A DNA stretch of 37,862 bases, taken from contig JAFGQH010000041.1 in the NCBI GenBank assembly GCA_016935815.1, positions 1 to 37,862 on the forward strand, read 5' to 3'. The position numbers were made by a program, and so were the translations under genes. The notes beneath the pieces are model-generated. The model had not been told where the DNA came from, ran no database searches, and worked only from the letters and a program-made list of their open reading frames with translations. This DNA is from Bacilli bacterium (lineage in GTDB: Bacteria > Bacillota_I > Bacilli_A > Izemoplasmatales > Hujiaoplasmataceae). Positions 32,908-37,862 of this stretch are shown one piece after another (position 1 is the stretch's first letter; each line of letters begins with the position of its first letter).

Positions 32908-35096
32908 TTCGTATCCCCTTTCGTATATCGGAACTGGAATCGCTTCAAACGCAAAGCGTTGAGAACGACCATGATACTGGAAAATGCCATTGCCGCACCA
33001 GCCAAAGCCATCGATAGATGTCCTGACGCTGCGAGCGGGATCGCAACCAGATTGTAACTGAATGCCCATAAGAAATTCTGATGGATGTTTTTCAGTGTCG
33101 CTTTCGATAAATCGATCGCTTCGATGACGAGACGCAAATCTCCTGACATCAAAGTCAAATCGGATGAATGAATCGCGATGTCGGTACCCTGACCCATCGC
33201 AATCCCGATATCGGCTTGTTTCAAAGCTGGAGCGTCATTGATTCCGTCTCCGACAAAAGCGGTGATATGGTTTTGTTTTTGAATCTCTTCCACGATTTCC
33301 GCTTTTTCAGTCGGTAGAACTTCACAACACATATGGTCGACACCGACTTCATAAGCGATGCGTTCGGTGACACCTTTGTTGTCACCGGAGACAAGATAGG
33401 TCGTGATTCCTCTTTTCTTAAGTTCTGCAATTGCTTGTTTGGATGTATCTTTGATTTCATCGCGAAGCGCGTATAAGGCTTTGATCTCACAATCGATGAC
33501 CAAAAAGTTTACCGTTTTCGCTTCTTCTTGCAATTGGTTGTAAATATCCTGATAACCATTGATATCAATTTCGAAATCATCGATGATCTTGGCCGATCCG
33601 ATCAATACCTTTTGGGTTCCAATCATCGCACGAAGGCCTTTGCCTTTGATGGCTTCAAAATTGGATATGGTGACAGCTTTCGCTCCATGCTCTTTCGCAT
33701 ATTCGCTGACGGCTTTGCTGATCGGATGGGTGGATTCTTTCTCGATGCTGTAAATGATATCTAGATACTCTTCTTCACCGACAAAATCGGTGATTTCGAA
33801 TTTTCCATGTGTAATCGTACCCGTTTTGTCAAAGGCAATTGCGGTTATTTTGTTGGCGATTTCGAAGAATTCGCCGCCTTTATAGAGAATCTGATGTTTT
33901 GCGGCAAGTCCGTTACCCACCAAGATACTGGTCGGAGTCGCAAGACCCAAGGCACAAGGACAAGAAATCACGAGAATAGCGATCGTTGTCGTAAAGGAAT
34001 ACGTGAATCCGTCTCCAAGAGCAACCAAATGCACAAAGAAATTCACGAGTGCTATGATGACGACTCCTGGTACAAAGACGCTGGCGATTTTATCGGCAGT
34101 CCTTTGGATCGGAATCTTTCTGGCACTCGCTTCTTCTACCGAAGCGATGATTTGATTGAGAAGAGCGTCTTCTCCCAAATTGGTCGCTTCGATCATGATT
34201 TTTTCTTGCAGGTTGATGGTTCCACCAACCGCAAAGTCGTTTTCCTTTTTGTACACCGGCATGCTTTCTCCGGTGATCATCGATTCGTCGATATGCGATT
34301 GTCCGGCAATGATTTTACCGTCGACCGGGATCTTCTCATTTGCCAAAACGACGACTTGGTCTCCTACGACCACGTCTTCGATAGTAATCATCATCTCTTC
34401 GCCATCCCGAAGCACTCTTGCTTCTTTGGCTCCGAGATTGATTAGATCGACTAAGGCATCTTCGGTCTTTTCCTTGGCGATGTGTTCGATGAAGTTTCCG
34501 ATCAAGACCATGGTGATGATCAGAGCACTGACCTCGAAGTAATACACCGGATGCATCGTGGACTGGGTACGGTAATACTCAATCAACAGATATAAACTGT
34601 ATAGATATGCCGATGTGGTACCGAGTACCACGAGAATATCCATACCTAAACTCTTCTTTTGAATGCTGACAAAGGCTCCTTTGAAGAATCGCCTACCGAT
34701 TCCAAATTGAATCAGTCCGGCAACGACCAGTTGAAAGATGCCATTCGTAAAGAGTGCCGGGGCTTTGATGAACGAAGTCAGTTGTATATGTGAGAACATC
34801 GCCCATAGAAGTGGTAATGATAGAACGATGGAAACGATCAATTCGACTTTCATCGCCATGCGAATCTTTTTATTGTCTTCAAGATAGTCTTTCAGTATTG
34901 GAGTATACCCGAGACTCTTGATTGTCTTTGCAATGGATTCTAAAGAATAATGTTGTTCGTCATAGGTCATGATCACTTTGTTCGCACTAACGATTGCTTC
35001 TGCTTTGATGTCGGGCATCGCTTCAAAGGTTTTTTCAATTGTCTTGGCGCACATAGCACAGGTCATACCTTCGACACGTAGTGATTTTTTGACCAC
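32904..35096 (-). CDS. copA: Copper-exporting P-type ATPase
   Basis: A 730-residue P1B-type ATPase. One N-terminal HMA domain (GMTCAMC, Cys13/Cys16) followed by the membrane region. Motifs are TGES, the transmembrane copper site CPC (ISCPCALGLATP), the phosphorylation site DKTGT, the HP motif (ESTHP) and GDGINDAP. This is the Cu(I) export class. I chose GTG 35096 with AAAGGAGG eight bases upstream; ATG 35120 lies in the promoter -10 and further-upstream starts give unrelated sequence. Operon with copZ. A candidate operator is at 35148-35164. No CsoR or CopY gene is nearby. Confidence 0.93.
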   Translation of the reverse strand: MVKKSLRVEGMTCAMCAKTIEKTFEAMPDIKAEAIVSANKVIMTYDEQHYSLESIAKTIKSLGYTPILKDYLEDNKKIRMAMKVELIVSIVLSLPLLWAMFSHIQLTSFIKAPALFTNGIFQLVVAGLIQFGIGRRFFKGAFVSIQKKSLGMDILVVLGTTSAYLYSLYLLIEYYRTQSTMHPVYYFEVSALIITMVLIGNFIEHIAKEKTEDALVDLINLGAKEARVLRDGEEMMITIEDVVVGDQVVVLANEKIPVDGKIIAGQSHIDESMITGESMPVYKKENDFAVGGTINLQEKIMIEATNLGEDALLNQIIASVEEASARKIPIQRTADKIASVFVPGVVIIALVNFFVHLVALGDGFTYSFTTTIAILVISCPCALGLATPTSILVGNGLAAKHQILYKGGEFFEIANKITAIAFDKTGTITHGKFEITDFVGEEEYLDIIYSIEKESTHPISKAVSEYAKEHGAKAVTISNFEAIKGKGLRAMIGTQKVLIGSAKIIDDFEIDINGYQDIYNQLQEEAKTVNFLVIDCEIKALYALRDEIKDTSKQAIAELKKRGITTYLVSGDNKGVTERIAYEVGVDHMCCEVLPTEKAEIVEEIQKQNHITAFVGDGINDAPALKQADIGIAMGQGTDIAIHSSDLTLMSGDLRLVIEAIDLSKATLKNIHQNFLWAFSYNLVAIPLAASGHLSMALAGAAMAFSSIMVVLNALRLKRFQFRYTKGDTK

Positions 35097-35121
35097 TTGT
35101 ATCTCCTCCTTTAGCAATACC

Positions 35122-35130
35122 ATTATAACA
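35122..35130 (-). promoter_or_regulatory. Extended -10 promoter of copA-copZ
   Basis: Minus-strand TGTTATAAT (TG-n-TATAAT), no clear -35. Confidence 0.6.
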
Positions 35131-35147
35131 CCAAGGTAAAAAATATG

Positions 35148-35164
35148 ATAATGAGAAGCATTAT
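35148..35164. promoter_or_regulatory. Inverted repeat at the -35 region of copA
   Basis: ATAATG-AGAAG-CATTAT, 6-bp arms, located about 20 bases upstream of the -10. Its position suits a copper-responsive regulator, but it is not a CopY (TACAnnTGTA) box. Confidence 0.4.
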
Positions 35165-35201
35165 TAATTTTACAGTTAAACCCCCAAATCAGGGCAAAAA
35201 T

Positions 35202-35228
35202 AAAAACCATGACGCAAACATCATAGTT
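35202..35228 (-). terminator. Terminator of the serine-hydrolase gene
   Basis: Minus-strand AACTATGA / TCATGGTT (one G-U pair), 8-base loop, TTTTTATTTTT tail. It lies just after the stop of the gene at 35237. Confidence 0.75.
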
Positions 35229-35236
35229 TTTTCTTC

Positions 35237-36220
35237 TTATAGATTCAAGAGATGCTCCAAGATTGTGTTCTGAGCTTTCTGGAAGGTTACTCTATCTTCG
35301 AGATTGGAAATCAAAACAACTTCGATATCTTCTTTCGGGTAGTGGAGATTGATGCTTCTGACTCCTGGTCCTCCTCCGGTATGGTAGTGATAGATTCTGT
35401 TTTCTCCATGCTCGTCGTCGATCCCGGTGATGATGCCGTATCCATAGAAATTGTGATCATCGGCTTTGATGTGACGTCCAAACATCTCTTTCAACAGTCC
35501 GGTCTGTTCTCTCAAATACAGATTCCATTTGTGCAGGTCACCCAGTGTGGAATAAAAACCACCAGCCCCGCCGGCAATACGCATATCGATGAATTTCGAT
35601 AATTGAATACTTCCGTCGTTGGCCAAAGCATATGCTCCGGCTTTGTTCTTTACCAAGCGATTCGGCAAATCCAAACCAGTGTGCAACATTCCGACCTCAT
35701 TGAAAATCGTTTGTTTCAAATAGCTTTCCAAATCCATTCCACTAACGATTTCCAATATCTTATGCAACATCAGATATCCGGGAATCGAGTAATAGAATTC
35801 GGATCCCGGCTCAAATAAAAGATCTTTGTCTTTTGCCAGATCGATGAGGCCTTGAAGAATATCGTCTGAATGCAAAATATCATAGAAGTCCATCTGCAAC
35901 GTGAAATCCGGAACTCCGGAGGAATTGCTCAATAGATGATGGATCTTGATATCCTTTGCATACTTAAACTCCGGGAAGAATTCTTCCACACTCTGATTCA
36001 ATTCCAGTTTCCCGGACTCAATCAACTTGAGAATTGCGGCTGCCATGAACTCCTTGGAAATGGATGCGACGCGAAAGACTGTATCTCTTGTGTTTTTGAC
36101 TTCGTGTTCATAATTGGCATATCCGTATCCGGCCTCCAGAATCGTCATTCCTTTAACCACTACCAAAGCCACTCCATTGAACCCTAAATCCAATAGTTTT
36201 TGATGTAAAAATTGATCCAT
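35237..36220 (-). CDS. Serine hydrolase of the beta-lactamase/PBP (class C-like) fold
   Basis: A 327-residue protein without a signal peptide, so probably cytoplasmic, unlike most penicillin-binding relatives. The S-x-x-K motif is SISK (in RVASISKEFM) and the third motif is HTG (YHYHTGGGPG). The second motif, usually Y-S-N in this family, reads Y-S-I (FYYSIPGYLM), so a normally important Asn is missing. The family includes esterases, D-aminopeptidases and carboxypeptidases; the substrate is unknown. GGGGG precedes the ATG. Monocistronic. Confidence 0.85.
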   Translation of the reverse strand: MDQFLHQKLLDLGFNGVALVVVKGMTILEAGYGYANYEHEVKNTRDTVFRVASISKEFMAAAILKLIESGKLELNQSVEEFFPEFKYAKDIKIHHLLSNSSGVPDFTLQMDFYDILHSDDILQGLIDLAKDKDLLFEPGSEFYYSIPGYLMLHKILEIVSGMDLESYLKQTIFNEVGMLHTGLDLPNRLVKNKAGAYALANDGSIQLSKFIDMRIAGGAGGFYSTLGDLHKWNLYLREQTGLLKEMFGRHIKADDHNFYGYGIITGIDDEHGENRIYHYHTGGGPGVRSINLHYPKEDIEVVLISNLEDRVTFQKAQNTILEHLLNL

Positions 36221-36230
36221 ATTTATCCCC

Positions 36231-36261
36231 CAAAAGAAAGAGACAACAAAAACGTTGCCTC
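36231..36261 (-). terminator. Terminator of rocA
   Basis: Minus-strand GAGGCAAC / GTTGTCTC (one G-U pair), loop of six, then TTTCTTTTG. Eight bases after the rocA stop. Confidence 0.75.
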
Positions 36262-36268
36262 GATTATA

Positions 36269-37825
36269 TTAAAATGCTTCTGTAATTGATTTTCCTTGCA
36301 TATGCAATACGAGATAGTCCGGTCCTCCGGCTTTGGAGTCGGTTCCACTCATATTGAAACCACCGAACGGTTGATATCCGACAATAGCTCCTGTACATTT
36401 GCGGTTGAAATAGAGGTTTCCGACATGGAAATCTTCTCTTGCCATCTCAAAATGGAAACGATTGTTTGTGATGACAGCCCCTGTGAGTCCATATTCGGTA
36501 TTGTTAACGACTTGGAGTCCCTCTTCGAAACTGGCAACCTTACAGACAGCGAGTACCGGTCCGAAGACTTCTTCTTGCATCAAAACAGCATCCGGAGCCA
36601 AATCGATGACGACAGTCGGGTCAATGAAATATCCGGTCTTGTCGGAACTAGTACCACCGGTAAGAAGTTTCCCTTCTTTTTTCCCGATTTCGATATATTC
36701 ATTGATTTTAGCGAAGGCTAAATGATCATTGACTGGACCCATCCAGTTATCGTATTGTTCGACATTACCGACAATGATTTTTTCTGTTTTCGCTTTGATC
36801 AGTTCTACCATTTCATCATAGACCGCTTCATGGATGATCGCTCTGGAGCAAGCCGAACATTTCTGTCCGGAGAATCCAAAGGCTGCGGTTACGATCGAGC
36901 TGGAAGCGAGTTCAAGATCGGCATCTTCATCGACTAAAATTGCGTCTTTTCCACCCATTTCCGCGATCACACGCTTCAACCATATTTGCCCTTTTTGGAC
37001 TTTTGCGGCATTTTCGTAAATGCTGATGCCGACGTCTTTACTACCGGTGAATGAAACAAAACGTGTTTTTGGATGTTTGACGATATAATCGCCTACAACA
37101 GAACCTCTACCCGGCATGTAATTGATCACGCCATCCGGCAATCCTGCTTCTTCCATGATTTCTACGAATTTATATGCGATGACCAAAGTCGTCGATGCAG
37201 GTTTCAATAATACGGTATTTCCGGCAACGACTGCGGCACTTGTCATTCCCGTCAAAATCGCCAGTGGGAAATTCCATGGCGTGATGATCGCTCCGACACC
37301 AAGCGGAATGTACATGTATTCATTGCGTTCCTGGTCTCTTCTGGATAATACAACATCATCGATTCGACTGATGGTCAACATCTGTCTTCCATAATATTCC
37401 AAGAAGTCGATCGCTTCTGCGATATCCGCATCTGCCTCCAACCAAGGTTTACCGGCTTCCAAGGTTTCCAATGCACAAAGTTCAAAACGTCTCCGTTTCA
37501 TGATATTGGCTGCTTTAAACAGAACATCGGCGCGAACACGAGGATCTACTTTTTTCCAATATTCGAAGGTCTCCAATGCGGAAGCCATCGCTTTGTCAGC
37601 TTCGACCAAAGACGCCTGACAAACCGATCCGATCACTTCTTTGTGATTGGAAGGATTCAAGGAATCAATTTTGTGTTCGGTGAAAATTCGTTCTCCATTG
37701 ATGATCAACGGATACTCACTGCCCAAATACTCCCGTACCGTCTTGAGTCCTTCAAGGTAAGCGGTTTGGTTCTCTTTTTTTGAATAGTCTTTCAATGGTT
37801 CGGTGCGATAATCATAAATAGCCAT
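36269..37825 (-). CDS. rocA: L-glutamate gamma-semialdehyde (1-pyrroline-5-carboxylate) dehydrogenase
   Basis: A 518-residue aldehyde dehydrogenase oxidising glutamate semialdehyde to glutamate with NAD, the second step of proline and arginine breakdown. Typical features are the N-terminal segment [29 protein letters not shown], catalytic Glu in [10 protein letters not shown] and catalytic Cys in [13 protein letters not shown], and the C-terminal [20 protein letters not shown] typical of RocA/PruA. Length is right for the monofunctional form. Start ATG 37825 has AAGGAAG upstream. The promoter (TATTAT or TATATA) lies at the window edge. No proline dehydrogenase gene is in view. Confidence 0.93.
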   Translation of the reverse strand: MAIYDYRTEPLKDYSKKENQTAYLEGLKTVREYLGSEYPLIINGERIFTEHKIDSLNPSNHKEVIGSVCQASLVEADKAMASALETFEYWKKVDPRVRADVLFKAANIMKRRRFELCALETLEAGKPWLEADADIAEAIDFLEYYGRQMLTISRIDDVVLSRRDQERNEYMYIPLGVGAIITPWNFPLAILTGMTSAAVVAGNTVLLKPASTTLVIAYKFVEIMEEAGLPDGVINYMPGRGSVVGDYIVKHPKTRFVSFTGSKDVGISIYENAAKVQKGQIWLKRVIAEMGGKDAILVDEDADLELASSSIVTAAFGFSGQKCSACSRAIIHEAVYDEMVELIKAKTEKIIVGNVEQYDNWMGPVNDHLAFAKINEYIEIGKKEGKLLTGGTSSDKTGYFIDPTVVIDLAPDAVLMQEEVFGPVLAVCKVASFEEGLQVVNNTEYGLTGAVITNNRFHFEMAREDFHVGNLYFNRKCTGAIVGYQPFGGFNMSGTDSKAGGPDYLVLHMQGKSITEAF

Positions 37826-37862
37826 AATAAAACTTCCTTATATAATAGATTTAGGTTATTAA

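Noticed and set aside
32908-33069. Longer N-terminus for CopZ
   Set aside because: The extra residues come from reading the end of copA in another frame; CopZ proteins start right before the MTCxxC loop.
1-37862. CRISPR arrays, tRNA or rRNA genes, insertion sequences, prophage or defence islands
   Set aside because: No regularly spaced repeats, no tRNA-like cloverleaf or rRNA segments and no transposase or integrase motifs were seen on reading both strands.

Overview
This window looks like chromosomal DNA from a free-living, AT-rich member of the Bacillota, perhaps a deep-branching relative of the Mollicutes (Izemoplasma or Acholeplasma-like). That placement is inference. What the sequence shows is: TGA used as a stop and TGG as Trp (standard code), AG-rich ribosome-binding sites, TTGACA/TATAAT-type promoters, many T-tailed hairpin terminators, several lipoproteins with short Cys lipoboxes, and no outer-membrane genes. 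No rRNA, tRNA, CRISPR array, transposase or phage gene was found, so this is mostly ordinary metabolic and transport territory with a few unusual genes.

Layout. 1-3.9 kb: an unidentified small gene, an MFS transporter and an unknown all-helical protein with a long Glu/Pro/Lys linker. 3.9-9.3 kb (minus strand): an S41-type protease lipoprotein, a toxin-antitoxin pair (MqsR-like toxin plus MqsA/HTH/Panacea antitoxin) with a clear promoter and palindromic operator, and a large protein with an HPr-kinase-like catalytic core. 9.6 kb: a SecB-like chaperone. 10.1-15.8 kb (minus): one tight operon thrC-thrB-hom-asd-lysC that makes threonine from aspartate. 15.96-18.8 kb (minus): znuA-znuC-znuB-zur, metal uptake with its repressor and a candidate operator. 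19-21.6 kb (minus): a membrane protein and a GH3 glycosidase lipoprotein. 21.7-24.8 kb (plus): a lysine riboswitch followed by a binding protein, a permease with an extra extracellular domain, and an ATPase. 24.9-28.3 kb (minus): Mn superoxide dismutase, a DUF2804 protein, and a c-di-GMP phosphodiesterase (EAL) gene broken by an in-frame stop. 28.5-37.8 kb: a YgjV/GNAT-like fusion (plus), then on the minus strand an unknown lipoprotein, a Cys-rich conserved protein, an aldo/keto reductase with ferredoxin-like clusters, copper ATPase copA with copZ, a serine-hydrolase protein of the beta-lactamase fold, and the proline-catabolism dehydrogenase rocA/pruA.

How the genes fit together. The aspartokinase here sits in a threonine operon with no dap/lys genes nearby, while lysine appears to be imported by a transporter that a lysine-sensing RNA switches off. 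Zinc (or manganese) and copper homeostasis, SOD and the reductase suggest a cell exposed to metals and oxygen.

Most notable: (1) the lysine-riboswitch operon whose permease carries an N-terminal secreted Ig-like domain; (2) the MqsR-like/Panacea toxin-antitoxin module with a degenerate zinc finger and a well-defined operator; (3) the 572-residue HPr-kinase-like protein with a cre-like site in its upstream region; (4) a SecB-like protein in an apparently single-membrane organism; (5) the EAL gene interrupted by TAA. All function calls come from reading motifs by eye; no database search was possible.
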